Position numbers and translations under genes: made by a program
The notes under the pieces: generated by a model
What the model was told of the DNA's origin: nothing
Databases searched by the model: none
What the model saw: only the letters and a program-made list of their open reading frames with translations
Origin: Phytophthora colocasiae
Lineage: Eukaryota > Oomycota > Peronosporomycetes > Peronosporales > Peronosporaceae
DNA length: 64,000 bases
Assembly: GCA_018806915.1 (NCBI GenBank)
Contig: JAGKQI010000098.1
Span: 3,224,001-3,288,000 of the forward strand
Direction: 5' to 3'
Shown: piece after piece, positions 11,240 through 21,980 of the stretch
Position numbering within the stretch: position 1 is the first letter of the stretch
Layout of the letters: each line of letters starts with the position of its first letter

Positions 11240-11860
11240 GCGAGTTGAAGTGTAAGGGGCCGTTGCGGATGTTAAACGAATTTCGCTGGTCGCGTGGTCA
11301 CGTTGCCCTGCGCAAGACGCGTCGGTTCGCGAAATGAGCTGCTCGCCGGTTGCAATGTGTTCGACGAACGGGGTCGGTTGTTTCCGTGGTTTGGCCGAAG
11401 CGCGCGCAACTATGCGGTTCTGAGGCTTTTGGCGTTGTGTCTTCGGCGTTTCCCATACTGCCCGCGTTTCATTGACGTAGAGAAAGTCAACGGTTTGGTA
11501 TTGTCGACCACCATGGTATAACATCCGGACGGAGAGCTCGCACGCAACGTTCACGAGCTCCACGACATCGTTGGTGCCTTCGGTGTGGGTGAAAGGATCA
11601 TCTTGACCGGCAGAAAGGTATCCGATGTCAAGGGCACCGGTATGGAGAAATACCCGAAAGGGTAATCAAGAACACCTCTTCTCCACACGAATCAAGACGT
11701 TTCGACTGCGGATCAAGTGCATGTGCGCAAGTAGAGCACGAACGCGAGGCTCCAAAGGGAAATGAATCCAGCAGAAACTTGACTGGCGTTGCGTTGCGGT
11801 CGCCTTGGTGAGTCCAGCGTAACCCATTCCAATGGCCCGCCATCGCCGATCCAACGACAA
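11240..11860 (-). pseudogene. START-like 5' part of the FYVE-GAF gene, frame-broken
   Basis: One minus-strand frame runs through this stretch with a single TGA at 11666-11668. Its second half (DDPFTHTEGTNDVVELVNVA and KQPTPFVEHIATGEQLI) resembles the linker that precedes the FYVE finger in oomycete START-FYVE proteins. It then overlaps the start of the FYVE frame in another phase around 11162-11231. Either a frameshift has separated the two, or an intron was missed; no GT-AG pair with normal ends was found that joins them. The family resemblance is from general knowledge. Confidence 0.5.
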
Positions 11861-11869
11861 CTATTATAA

Positions 11870-13036
11870 CGCAGGAAGCAACTTGAGTACTATGTCGGTG
11901 TTATGCCTGCCGGCTGTGACGGTGTGCCCCTCAACTTCCTGACGCAGCAGAGAACCGGCACACTCAAATCTTTTGCGTGCTTCAACTCAATCAGCGAGAC
12001 CACCGGGCGGTCGGCAGCACGAAAGCAGGACGACTAGAATACAGTAGTGTCCGCTGCACCTGCAACAGCGGCATCGAAACCAGCGTTGAGTTTCAAATTG
12101 AAGTGGTCGATTCGAAGCTGCTACAGTCGAACTACTCGACCACCTGATGCTCAACGGGAAGGTCACTGACTGACACAACGAGCGCGCGATGAAGTAACCG
12201 AGCCTCTACCTCTTTTCGTTGTGCTATGCCAATGGAGTCGCAACTGTGTTGGCGTTATGCTGCTAGTGAAGAGAAGGAGGCGTTTCGCTGGGCCGTTAAA
12301 AAGAGCTTCGTCTATTAATGTGGTTACCACTGCAACAGCTCTTGCCAACACTAATAAGGCAGCAACAACGTCGCCAAGTCACTTTGCAAATGCAATTATT
12401 ACTCACTCCATGGACGACTGGTAAAGAGGAGACACCCGCGCATTGCTCACACAGGGGCATTTCAGTCTTCGCGCCCTTGAGCTCACCATGTGGAGGTTTG
12501 TCTATTGGCATTGCGCTCCTTGATCCTCAGTGGCTTACCCGAGCAAAGCATTTCAGAAATCCAGGTGTGTGGTACTGGAGAAAATCCGACAAACCCTGTG
12601 TCTTTAGTATCTGATATTGTAAGTGTATCACATGGCTAAGATGTGCCGTTTCAACATTACATAAGAACTTCTATATTAATTTAACCTCTTATTTCAATAT
12701 ATAATAGGTGTATAGAGATACATCTATTTATTCATTCCTACAGGTTTTGGAGCAGAAAATGTACCCTTCGCTGCCTACACTATTCGGAGCCAGTTCCAAA
12801 AACGCCCGGCGACACGCTCGGCGACCCAGCAGCAGGCGCACGCAGTTCCCATTCCTCCACCGCAGAGCAGTAAGTAAGCGCGGACACTAGCAGAGCAGCT
12901 TCCCCTCTGCCTGCTACACTCACTTCCCCACCAACGTACGTCTCCTTTGCTGCTTTTAAAAAAACCTCTTGATAACGACCACTAGCGGATTGTCCACCCT
13001 GCAGCTCTCTCTCTCTCTTTCTGAAACCAAACAGCC
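11870..13036. other. Intergenic region, probable gene-decay remnants and kinase promoter
   Basis: No supported gene. Short frames on both strands at 11990-12510 may be further remains of a lost gene but show no motif. The last 200 bases resemble the upstream region of the next kinase gene copy: both contain CACTTCCCCACCAACGTA, CTGCTTTT and CAGCTCTCT in the same order before the ATG. Confidence 0.4.
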
Positions 13037-14119
13037 ATGGGCTGCACAAACAGCAAACATCAGCAGGACACACGCCCGCAGACTGGCCGCTATGAGGAGC
13101 CCAACTACTCGAACCTGGCGGCTAACGTCAACAATGGCAACTTCGGAGCCAATCAGAACGGAGGCAATCAGCCACGTCGTCCCGCTCCCGCCCCCCGAAA
13201 CCCGCGCAATGGCAACTTGGGCAGTTCTCAAGTAAACGGCAACCGGGCGGACTCAGACAACTGCTTCCCGGAATTGGTCAAGTTCCGACTGGACGAGAGT
13301 GAAGTGCTGTTGACCCGCAAGGTCTCAAGCGGAGCCTTCGGTGTCGTTTGGCTTGGTCACTACCACGGCCAACCAGTTGCTGTGAAGAGGATGATCGACG
13401 GTGAAGATGAAGCAGTATCTTTCTCCAGAGAGATTGAAACCATGTCTCGACTGTCGCACCCGAAGATCGTACGCTTCATCGGCTGCACGTGGACAAACAA
13501 GAAGGATCTTGGGGGTGTTTCTGAGTACATGGACGGCGGTGACGTCCGTACGTTGCTAGAGACTCGCAAGATCGATCTGAGCTGGAAGAAGGAGAAGATC
13601 TCGATTGCCATTGATATTGCTGAAGCTCTGGCGTACATGCACTCTCGGTCGCCCAAGATTATTCACCGTGACCTCAAATCACGCAACGTGCTGATGAACT
13701 CGAGTATGGTGGCCAAGCTCAGTGACTTCGGTCTTAGCCGCAACCGCACGTACGAGGAGACATTGACTGCTGGTGTTGGTACGGTGCGTTGGACGGCCCC
13801 AGAAGTGATGCTTGGTGATAATTACAGCGAACAGGCCGATGTGTACTCGTTCGGTGTGGTTCTGAGCGAGCTGGACACACGCGAGATCCCGTTCGAGGAG
13901 AAGAGCAGCAAGACAGGTGCTGGCGGTGCACCTGACATGGCCATTGTGATCAAGGTGGCCAAGGGCGAGCTTCGACCAAGCTTCGCGCCGGATTGCCCAG
14001 ATGTGATTTTGCGTATTGCCCGTGCTTGCCTGCAGTTCGACCCTGCGCTTCGTCCGGACAGTGAGTCGGTGGTGCAGATGCTCAACGATGCACGCGTGCA
14101 ACTTCAGGCTATGTCATAA
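13037..14119 (+). CDS. TKL-type protein kinase with N-terminal acylation motif, copy 1
   Basis: 360 residues, intronless. It begins MGCTNSKHQQ: Gly2 fits N-myristoylation and Cys3 palmitoylation, so it should sit on a membrane. A Asn/Gly/Pro-rich linker (about 15-70) precedes the kinase domain (about 90-355). Visible motifs: glycine loop VSSGAFGVVWLG, ATP-binding Lys117 in VAVK, catalytic loop IIHRDLKSRN with Asp212, SDFGLS with Asp230, and APEVML. All catalytic residues are present, so it should be an active Ser/Thr (tyrosine kinase-like) enzyme. The kinase domain is almost identical in DNA to that of the next gene, 1,662 bases downstream. The substrate is unknown. Confidence 0.9.
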   Translation: MGCTNSKHQQDTRPQTGRYEEPNYSNLAANVNNGNFGANQNGGNQPRRPAPAPRNPRNGNLGSSQVNGNRADSDNCFPELVKFRLDESEVLLTRKVSSGAFGVVWLGHYHGQPVAVKRMIDGEDEAVSFSREIETMSRLSHPKIVRFIGCTWTNKKDLGGVSEYMDGGDVRTLLETRKIDLSWKKEKISIAIDIAEALAYMHSRSPKIIHRDLKSRNVLMNSSMVAKLSDFGLSRNRTYEETLTAGVGTVRWTAPEVMLGDNYSEQADVYSFGVVLSELDTREIPFEEKSSKTGAGGAPDMAIVIKVAKGELRPSFAPDCPDVILRIARACLQFDPALRPDSESVVQMLNDARVQLQAMS

Positions 14120-14812
14120 CCGTAGCGGGCAGAGCCCAATGACCTAACGCACAGGTGTCATCTTCAGCAGCAATGGAAGCTGCCACTGTCCATCTTCCCT
14201 GTTGCGTATGAGCTGACGCGGGTGTGACTCGGCAGCACGAACCGAAGTGCTGTGGGTGTTTCTCGGCAAAACGACAGACAGCCAGCGTGGTCTGGAACAG
14301 CGAATGAAAGGGACTAGAAGGAATGACCAGACTGGTGCGTTGTGGAAGTTGGGCGTGATGAACGACAGGACGGTAGATTTGATTTGGTTGGGTCAAGAGT
14401 GAGGAAGTGGGCTGGAGGTGAAGTGGTGATCGAGATAGAGCGACGTGGTATCGCGGTGACATTAGCAATTTGCGCATGCTTTCCGCTCCAATTGGCATCC
14501 TAGCTCCAGCGACTTGTTCATTTGTTTAATTTTTAACCACAATGTTCTCTTATGCAATGTGTTTCATGGTATCGTTTATTGTGCAATGTAAAGAGAGAAA
14601 TAGATCAAGCCATGCTGAGTTTCAGCAATCGCAACGAATTCAACCCTTAAAGCACCAGTTCGCATTCCAGCAGCAAGCGCGTCGACCCCACCCAGTGGAT
14701 AACCTCTCTCGTTCGCTACACTTCCCCACCAACGTAAGTGTCCTCTGCTGCTTTTCAGCCTCTTGCCATCTCGCAGCTCTCTAACTCTTTTCTGGAATCA
14801 AAGCAAACAGCC
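14120..14812. promoter_or_regulatory. Spacer between the two kinase genes, with duplicated promoter segment
   Basis: No supported gene. The stretch 14650-14812 repeats elements found upstream of copy 1: a glutamine-codon-like CAGCAGCAAGCG, CACTTCCCCACCAACGTA, CTGCTGCTTTT, CAGCTCTCTA, and CAAACAGCCATGGG at the start. The tandem duplication therefore included the promoter. Confidence 0.5.
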
Positions 14813-15781
14813 ATGGGTTGTATAGTCTGCAAGGAAGACGAGGTCTACAACCCGGTCTACGACCCGGGAAATGGCTGTGCTCAACCTCTTGCTATTAAGG
14901 GCGATCCGGTGGGCTCAGACAACTGCTTCCCGGAACTGGTCAAGTTCCGAATGGACAAGAGTGAAGTGCTGTTGACCCGCAAGGTCTCAAGCGGAGCCTT
15001 CGGTGTCGTTTGGCTTGGTCACTACCACGGCCAACCGGTTGCTGTGAAAATGATGATTGACGGCGAAGACGAAGCAGTATCTTTCTCCAGAGAGATTGAA
15101 ACCATGTCTCGACTGTCGCATCCGAAGATCGTACGCTTTATCGGCTGCACGTGGACAAACAAGAAGGATCTCGCGGGTGTTTCTGAGTACATGGACGGCG
15201 GTGACGTCCGTACGTTGCTAGAGACTCGCAAGATCGATCTGAGCTGGAAGAAGGAGAAGATCTCGATTGCCATTGATATTGCTGAAGCTCTGGCGTACAT
15301 GCACTCTCGGTCGCCCAAGATTATTCACCGTGACCTCAAATCACGCAACGTGCTGATGAACTCGAGTATGGTGGCCAAGCTCAGTGACTTCGGTCTTAGC
15401 CGCAACCGCACGTACGAGGAGACATTGACTGCTGGTGTTGGTACGGTGCGTTGGACGGCCCCAGAAGTGATGCTTGGTGATAATTACAGCGAACAGGCCG
15501 ATGTGTACTCGTTCGGTGTGGTTCTGAGCGAGCTGGACACACGCGAGATCCCGTTCGAGGAGAAGAGCAGCAAGACAGGTGCTGGCGGTGCACCTGACAT
15601 GGCCATTGTGATCAAGGTGGCCAAGGGCGAGCTTCGACCAAGCTTCGCGCCGGATTGCCCAGATGTGATTTTGCGTATTGCCCGTGCTTGCCTGCAGTTC
15701 GACCCTGCGCTTCGTCCGGACAGTGAGTCGGTGGTGCAGATGCTCAACGATGCACGCGTGCAGCTTCAGTCGATGCCATAA
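14813..15781 (+). CDS. TKL-type protein kinase with N-terminal acylation motif, copy 2
   Basis: 322 residues from the ATG at 14813, chosen because it matches the context of copy 1 (CAAACAGCCATGGG) and starts with an acylation motif. The head MGCIVCKEDE has Gly2 for myristoylation and Cys3/Cys6 for palmitoylation. The head is unrelated to that of copy 1 and 38 residues shorter before the kinase domain. The kinase domain has Lys79, Asp174 (HRDLKSRN) and Asp192 (DFG). From about 15300 to the stop it is essentially identical in DNA to copy 1, including silent sites, which points to a very recent duplication or to gene conversion. An in-frame ATG at 14738 would add 25 residues but hide the acylation site. 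Confidence 0.9.
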   Translation: MGCIVCKEDEVYNPVYDPGNGCAQPLAIKGDPVGSDNCFPELVKFRMDKSEVLLTRKVSSGAFGVVWLGHYHGQPVAVKMMIDGEDEAVSFSREIETMSRLSHPKIVRFIGCTWTNKKDLAGVSEYMDGGDVRTLLETRKIDLSWKKEKISIAIDIAEALAYMHSRSPKIIHRDLKSRNVLMNSSMVAKLSDFGLSRNRTYEETLTAGVGTVRWTAPEVMLGDNYSEQADVYSFGVVLSELDTREIPFEEKSSKTGAGGAPDMAIVIKVAKGELRPSFAPDCPDVILRIARACLQFDPALRPDSESVVQMLNDARVQLQSMP

Positions 15782-15885
15782 CCACATCTTGGAAGCTTTG
15801 GTTCATGAAATTGTCAACGTAAATACAAGTCACAAGTGAGGTATTTTTCTCTAACCAAAATCGACGCAGTCCTCGTGTAGCCAGA

Positions 15886-18286
15886 CTACTGCGACTTGAC
15901 CCGATAAATCCGAACCATCCATGCCTCTGAGGTGAACACATGCTCAAAGTAGTGTAGCTTGATATCACTCGAGGGAATACTAAAACGGCGACTCATATCC
16001 CAACCGAACACAGGATCCCCACCCTCATTAGTCGGAGGACTTTCCATTTGATTGAACTCGAAGTAACTGAGCTTGTAGAGGACACTCTCCTTCATCGCGA
16101 GAGTCGCATTCTCGTTGAAAATGTACCGCCCGTTTACTTGAAACTCAGACTCGATCACATCGTCAGGAAACACACCTTCAGAGATCTTGACGATCCATGG
16201 TAGCTTATCCAGGTCATCGCCAGGCATACCGATCTTTCCACCAAACAACAGAAACACGTAATCGACGTCCAGACTTCGTAAAATCGGCAAGGCGTCATCT
16301 TCACGCGACGTTAGGACGCGTCCGACTGTCGCAATATGCGTGTTGTTCCACGTGTTATTGTCAACAAGCACTGTGCGATTGGCAAGTGTGGTGATCTGGT
16401 ATCCGTAGTCCCACCAACTCAAGATCTTGGCATCTTCAGCAGTGTTTTGACGCAACCACGCAAAAGCTTCGCGGTAATCATCGTGCAAATCCTTTTCCTT
16501 CGTCGTCATATTCGTTTTCTGGAACACAAGAGATGTCGACGAATACACTTTCTTGGCGATGTTGGAAGAATGTCGAGCATGGATAATGAGGAGAAACTAT
16601 ACCCAGGTAACATCGAAGTATAAGTAACAAATTACTAAAACAAAATAGTACAATGCACGTACCCCACAAGCGAGAACCAATAACTGGAGTGCCTTTGGAG
16701 CCTTAGATTTCCCTCCACCAACAGGTTTGACCGGTTGAAAGCGTAACTTAGCAACCAGAACTGAGAAAATCTCACCCGAATGAGATGCGTGCGGGTCTTC
16801 TTTCTCGTCTTCTTTCTCTCTCGAAGTGTTACCAATGCCAGCTTTACTGCCTTCTTCTGCTCCTTGCTCTTTATCGGACATATTTGGATTTATTCGTGTG
16901 ACTTCCGCGATCTTCTGCATAAAGATCGAAACACCAACGGCCGAAAGGTAGCAAGCTGCTGGAGCTAGGGTGAGCAACAGGCGAACCATAATACCCGAAA
17001 AGTAGAACGCAAATGTGCTGTAGACGATCATGAAGAGGAAGGCACCATCCAGCTTTTGGAACGAATAATACACCCCCAGAGGGATAAACAACATCGCCGG
17101 CCCGAGTGAGAAGTAGAATGCCGACCACACAGTCGGCTGGTGTTCCCCCACCGATGCAATAATCGGGATATACTTGGACGCGTAGGTCGGATCTAGCAGC
17201 GTCAAACTTCGACCACTCCATTGGAGTTTTCCCAGCAGGAACGCAAGGACTAACCCACCACAGACAATTGCTGCACCAGCAGATAAACAAGTTCGAAGTA
17301 GCCGCATAAAGCTGTCCTTTGGCATCTGTGTAGACAGCCACTGCATGAACGCGTATGCTGTGCACAACAACAGGGTTTATCAGTATCACCACGATGTACA
17401 TTGTCACAGGACCAAACTGACCTTGCAAAAGTGCAAACACTCCGTGAGATCCGGCGTTTTCACCTTTCAGCACTGCATTAAACCCGATGAATGGCACCTG
17501 CATAGCTCCGAGTGTAGCCAGTGGATAGAACGTCGAGTACGCCACATAAACCTTGGCTGAATAATGTCCCGATAGGAGTATCGCCAGCACGTGAATGGGG
17601 ACAATATTGATGATGAAAACATATCCTCCCCACGACAGCGCCATGCCGAAGTATGCAACTGCAGCCAATGCCGCCCACAACATTGCACCAGTCTTAACCG
17701 CCTTCACCCATAGGAAAAAGGTGAAGATTAGCAGGAAGATCGCGATGCCTTCGTTGTCAAAAGATCCGGCCGTTGAGCGGGAAATATAAGCAGGCGAGAC
17801 ACTCAGCAGCATAGCAGACAGTAAAGCAGTCAAACTATCGCTCGTCACCTCCTTTGTCAACAGGAATTGAGCCACACAAGCCAATGCAGCGAATACTGGC
17901 GCCAAGAAGACAGAAGCATCACGGATGGAGATCGGCAATCGAAATACCAGTGTTAGTAGCCACTGAAGTCCCGCAGCGCCTACCATGAGCCCAGGATACA
18001 CTGTAGTACCTACAATACGACCCAGAGGGTACCATGCGCGGTCATCGAACCAGTCCAGGAGCTCGTAGGCGCCGTGTTGGGCAAGGAACTTGGTCACTCG
18101 GAAGTTAAACTGCGGATCGAACTCATGGATAACCTTAGGAAGCACAAAAGGTTACGTGAGAGACAGATATGCAGTTGAGGGACAGGAGAGACGTACACTG
18201 CCCCATATGACGACCGGGAAGAGGCGGATGGCGAAGCTCAGCACGCAGATGAGCGCCAGCAACAAGCAAGTCGTGAGCGGCGTCAT
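15886..18286 (-). CDS. STT3: Oligosaccharyltransferase catalytic subunit STT3, four exons
   Basis: Transfers the lipid-linked oligosaccharide to Asn in the ER lumen (N-glycosylation). Exons 18197-18286, 17422-18133, 16663-17357, 15886-16596 give 735 residues with introns of 63-66 nt. Exon 1 encodes the first membrane helix (MTPLTTCLLLALICVLSFAI). Exon 2 starts VIHEFDPQFNFR, the first catalytic DxD-like loop; YISRSTAGSFDNEGIAI and the many helices follow. Exon 3 has the loop SVGEHQPTVW (SVSEHQP in most species). Exon 4 carries WWDYGYQ at residues 560-566, which reads the Asn-X-Thr/Ser sequon. The long open frame that continues past 17422 is translation of the intron. The start lies 165 bp from the start of a divergent gene. 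Confidence 0.95.
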
Positions 18287-18451
18287 GCTGCTTTGTTTAT
18301 GACTTGGGTTTTGTATGGTTTATTGAGAAAACCTTCGGGCGACATTCCATAACTTGGTTGAAGTGACCTTCATTCTTTTCCGCACTAGGCAAGTTGCAAT
18401 TGCACTTTCACTCGAAGTTTGTAGCGAGAAGTGATAGGAAACGGAGCTGCG

Positions 18452-18952
18452 ATGCCGGTGACGAGAGGAAGAGCACGCTTGATGGAGAGCCAAGAAGAAG
18501 AAGTGGAGGTGGAGTTGGCGCAGCAGCTGCCTGAGACGGTAGACGAGCAGGAAGATGAGCAAACGGCAACGAAAGTGGAGACCCATGAAGTCGACTTGAA
18601 GGAGATGGCGAAGCAATTGACTAAGACGTTAAAGAATCTACTGACTACGCACAGGTTCGTCCTTGCATAGATTATTTACTTTAGAAGTCGTGACAGTTTG
18701 ATTGAGCGCAGACAGCTAGAGAATGATGCTGCTATGATCCAGGCCGGGATGGACGAGTTGAACCGCATGCAAGAGGCGGTAAGATGCATGTGGACTCGTT
18801 TGCTGGTGTGAAAGCTGCGCTCTAATTGCACACTGTAGCGAGCTGAGCGCATCATCGGACGGCTAAAGAACGCCAGCTCGACGATTCTAACTTTTGGCGA
18901 AGTGAGCCAAGGGGATCGCCCCGAAGCCGAGGGTGATGATGAAGAAGATTAA
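18452..18952 (+). CDS. Small acidic coiled-coil protein, three exons
   Basis: Not recognised. Exons 18452-18654, 18712-18778 and 18839-18952 join in phase to give 127 residues, with introns of 57 and 60 nt. The protein starts MPVTRGRARLMESQ, has an acidic stretch, then helical segments rich in Leu, Arg and Glu (MAKQLTKTLKNLLTTH, MIQAGMDELNRMQEARAERI), and ends in an acidic tail (EAEGDDEED). The pattern suits a subunit of a coiled-coil complex, but which one cannot be said. An acceptor at 18684 would also keep frame but leaves an intron of only 30 nt. It shares a 165-bp divergent promoter region with STT3. Confidence 0.65.
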
Positions 18953-19240
18953 CTAGGGAGTGAAGCAGGAGCTGCATGGTATGCGCCTCATGGCGATCTC
19001 GGAAGCCAGACATATATTTCTCGTCAGCCTACTTGCCTTCCTACATGACTCTCTAGGCTTCTCAGCCCGCTCTAGGACCAAGAGTTGCAATTACGCATCC
19101 ATTCAGGTTCTGCACAATGCCCTCGGCACAACACTAGAACATCTGAGCCAACAAAGCCCCCAGTTTCGAGAAATCAAGCACTTTTAAAGAAGCGCAGCTG
19201 AGCTTCTCCGAGTTGTCGTCACAAGGTGGTCAAGTCGTGT

Positions 19241-20653
19241 TCATTTCTTCAATGAGTCGAGATCATCCACGTCTTGCAGATATAGACTCTTGTCCATCAC
19301 TGCTGCCGCCGCATCAACCGCTGGGGACATTTTCTCCTCCTCATCGTCTTCATCTTCACTGTGAACGGAGTATGCCTCGTCGTCAGCATCCGCATCATCA
19401 CGGAACAAGGTAGGGTCGAATGTGAACAGCGCACGGCCACTCACTGCAGGGAAAGACAAGTAAGTAATTCAGCCCTCACAACTCGAAATCACAAAGTATA
19501 AACGTACTGATGCCGCGTCCACCAGTCCTCTTAGCCTGCTCCTTCAGTTTCTTGGCCTCCTCTGCCTTCTTGCGGGCCGTCTTGTCTGCCTTCCATTTTG
19601 CCAGAGTCTCTTCTGTGACGGGGGTGCCGCCGTTGGGCCCCAGCTTAGCACGCTGTTGCTCGATAATTTCCTCAATGGAGATTTCAACAACCTTGTTGCC
19701 TCTCTCAAGTTCACGATCCTTCTTTGACTTGAACACGTAACCAGGAGGAAGTGCGTGGCGATATCTAGAGAATGATTTAACCACATCGTAAGAAAAATTG
19801 AACAAACGACACAAAGTCTAGCGCAGGGTAAGTTACGCACTTGCAAGACGTGCCACCGTTCGGGCACACCCAAAACCAACCGTAAAGCGACTTCTCAATA
19901 GCATCCAAGAAATGCTTGCAAACAATCTCCGTCTGCTTGGTGTTCTTTTCGTGATGCTTCTCATTGACGACCTTCTCCAGCTTTTCTTGGTCCCATGTGT
20001 CCATTTTGTCTGATATACATTTAAATGTGAGCTTCGGTACAAATACCCGATAAATCTAAGGAGATGATTGCATTACCTGCTTCTTTCTCAGCACGAGCAT
20101 CCGTGTACAAGTCGATCTTCGCGGCCTTCTTGCCAACCATCAGGTCGTGCGAGAACTTGCAACGGTTCCCCTACACAAAAGAACAAACCACAACACTTTG
20201 TCAGGAAACCATATCAAGATGGCCACCTAATGACAATATAATACCTTCGAGCAAACACCAGCCTTGAAGAATGCGCAGAGCACCGACTTTGGGTCCGTTC
20301 CAGGAGGAACCTGCATTGAGTAAGAAATTTATACAACGTGATTCAAGTGTTTGATCATAGTCGTTGCAAAATATTGCACCCACCTTGGGCTGCGTGATGG
20401 CAGCGGCAAAGAGACTCTTGAGGTTCTCCTGCTCGGCCTTAGCATCCTTCTTCCTCTTTGCCTCCTGCTCCTTCATACGGTCGGCACGCGTGTTGCCACC
20501 TTTGACCTGCTTGGTCACTTCCTGGATGTACTTCTGCACATTTTTACTCTTCTTCTTGTTCTTGAGGCCAAAGGTTTTGTCCTCCAGAGTCTTTTCCTTC
20601 TGCTTCTCAACAGACTTTTTAGATGGACCTCCTCCTTTCTTCTTCGGCGGCAT
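19241..20653 (-). CDS. CCCH zinc finger protein, ZC3H15/DFRP1/Tma46 type, six exons
   Basis: Partner of the DRG1-class translational GTPase, working on ribosomes. Exons 20384-20653, 20245-20310, 20077-20170, 19841-20009, 19508-19764, 19241-19443 give 352 residues; introns are 64-76 nt. The N-terminus is very basic ([20 protein letters not shown]). CCCH finger 1 is [19 protein letters not shown] (about 102-120). CCCH finger 2 ends [20 protein letters not shown] (Cys near 174, 192, 199; His near 203). A charged helix ([19 protein letters not shown]) and then [13 protein letters not shown] and an acidic tail close it. Order and spacing fit the family well. Confidence 0.92.
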
Positions 20654-20938
20654 TTGTCCTAGTCCTTTGTCGGAGGTAGTAAAAGTGCAGTGAAGGGCAA
20701 ACGAGCGAGCAGATAACCTGGCCGAGCTGACAAGTGAATTTAGGGCGTTTCCTGGCTGGTAGCCGCTCTTACCACATAAACTCAGGGGATTGGTAGAAAG
20801 TCAGCAATTTGTTTTGGCGAATTGTAGACTGTCAAAACAATGTTTTTGACCAATCCCAACCGATATATTTATGGCCGACTTGAAGAAGACGTTAAGAGAA
20901 GAAGAAGTGAGATTGAGTATTTACTTGGTAACGTTAGT

Positions 20939-21322
20939 TCACCCTCGCGGCGTAAGATTTTCGGCGTATACAATTGGAGACTTGAGCATGGCCTCCTCAG
21001 CGGCTGTGACTGCCAGCGCCTCCTCCTGCTCGACTTCAAGGCGCTTGGCATCGCACCAGTCGTAGTAGTGCTTCATGACCAGTAGAATGATGCCACCAAG
21101 CAGCTCGAGAGTCGATGGGATCCAAATGGGCCACAACCCCTCGCCCACGCCGTAGACAGTGATGCACGTGATGCCGACGACGAAAACGGACTGGAAGCTC
21201 TTGCTGATGTCCTTGGCGCTCTTGGATCGGTACACTTTCATAATTTGTGGCACGAGCGCCGCGGAGACGAGGAAAGAGCCGACGAGCCCCAATGCGTCGA
21301 AGAATGTCTCCATGTTGGTCAT
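20939..21322 (-). CDS. Single PQ-loop (SemiSWEET-like) sugar transporter, copy A
   Basis: 127 residues from the ATG at 21322 (MTNMETFFDALGLVGSF). It has the layout of one SWEET/PQ-loop unit: helix 1 ending in VPQIMKVYRSKSAKDIS, helix 2 (FVVGITCITVYGVGEGLW), helix 3 (STLELLGGIILLVMK), then a charged tail. Bacterial SemiSWEETs of this size dimerise to carry sugars through membranes; by analogy this may do so or may pair with a full SWEET. The frame is open further upstream to 21544, but that part shows no domain and is likely untranslated leader. First of three tandem copies on the same strand. Confidence 0.75.
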   Translation of the reverse strand: MTNMETFFDALGLVGSFLVSAALVPQIMKVYRSKSAKDISKSFQSVFVVGITCITVYGVGEGLWPIWIPSTLELLGGIILLVMKHYYDWCDAKRLEVEQEEALAVTAAEEAMLKSPIVYAENLTPRG

Positions 21323-21617
21323 CCTGCTGTCCTGTATCAACTTGAGATGTGGCCACGGAACTGCAGAGCGCGAGACGCACGACTGTCGCTGCAGTTTGAA
21401 ACCGGCGGTTTGCTGCCTTTGAGCATAAGCAGGTCGGATAGGCAGGAACATCTTGGAGTCATCGCTGTTGTGTGGTGCCAGCCGATGTCTACCCTGGAAA
21501 AGCGAGAACACGATAACCGCTAGCAAAAAGTGCATGCAAAACACCTAAGGCAAATTAGACGTGTATTGCTGCCTTCTTTGCAAGGATCTGTGTCGTTGTT
21601 ATGACTGCAAATTCTAT

Positions 21618-21980
21618 CTATCTACAGTTGTGTCCTTGGTTCTGTGAGACGGGGGAAGCGTCATCTACCTCCACTTCGGGACTGGCCCCTGTGTTCTTGC
21701 TGCCGTCGCATTTCCTGTCCTGCGCGTCGTAGTAGAGCTTCATGGCGAACACCACAATCGCAGCGCACAGCTCTATGGTTGCCGGGATGTACACGGGCCA
21801 GAGCCACCGTCCAAAGCCGTAGGCCACGATCATGGCGAGCCCAACGACATACGAGATCTGGTAGACGAGGGAGATGTCTTTGGCGCTCTTGGTCTTATAA
21901 AGCTTCCGCATCTGAGGAACAAGTGATGCGGATAGTAGCAGCGATCCCATGAAGCCAACGATCTGGAATGCTTCGCTCAT
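21618..21980 (-). CDS. Single PQ-loop (SemiSWEET-like) sugar transporter, copy B
   Basis: 120 residues from the ATG at 21980 (MSEAFQIVGFMGSLLLSASL). PQ-loop motif SLVPQMRKLYKTKSAKDIS, then helices YVVGLAMIVAYGFGRWLW and ATIELCAAIVVFAMK, and a short acidic tail. Three membrane helices in all. Clearly a paralog of copy A: the phrases SAKDIS, LWP and IP-x-x-x-EL are shared at the same spacing. The sugar and membrane are unknown. Confidence 0.78.
   Translation of the reverse strand: MSEAFQIVGFMGSLLLSASLVPQMRKLYKTKSAKDISLVYQISYVVGLAMIVAYGFGRWLWPVYIPATIELCAAIVVFAMKLYYDAQDRKCDGSKNTGASPEVEVDDASPVSQNQGHNCR

Noticed and set aside
14718..14757. Possible 5'-leader intron GTAAGT to TTTTCAG upstream of kinase copy 2
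   Set aside because: It would be only 27 nt, half the smallest intron supported here, and the acceptor is absent in copy 1.
13679..15787. Minus-strand open frames of 140 and 148 codons opposite both kinases
   Set aside because: They appear in both copies only because the kinase DNA is identical; the composition is not protein-like.
16871..17421. Last 130 codons of the long frame beginning in STT3 exon 2
   Set aside because: It reads through a 64-nt intron in the wrong phase; the spliced model restores the SVGEHQP and WWDYG motifs.
18655..18684. 30-nt intron in the small coiled-coil gene
   Set aside because: A normal 57-nt intron using the acceptor GCGCAG at 18711 keeps the frame equally well.
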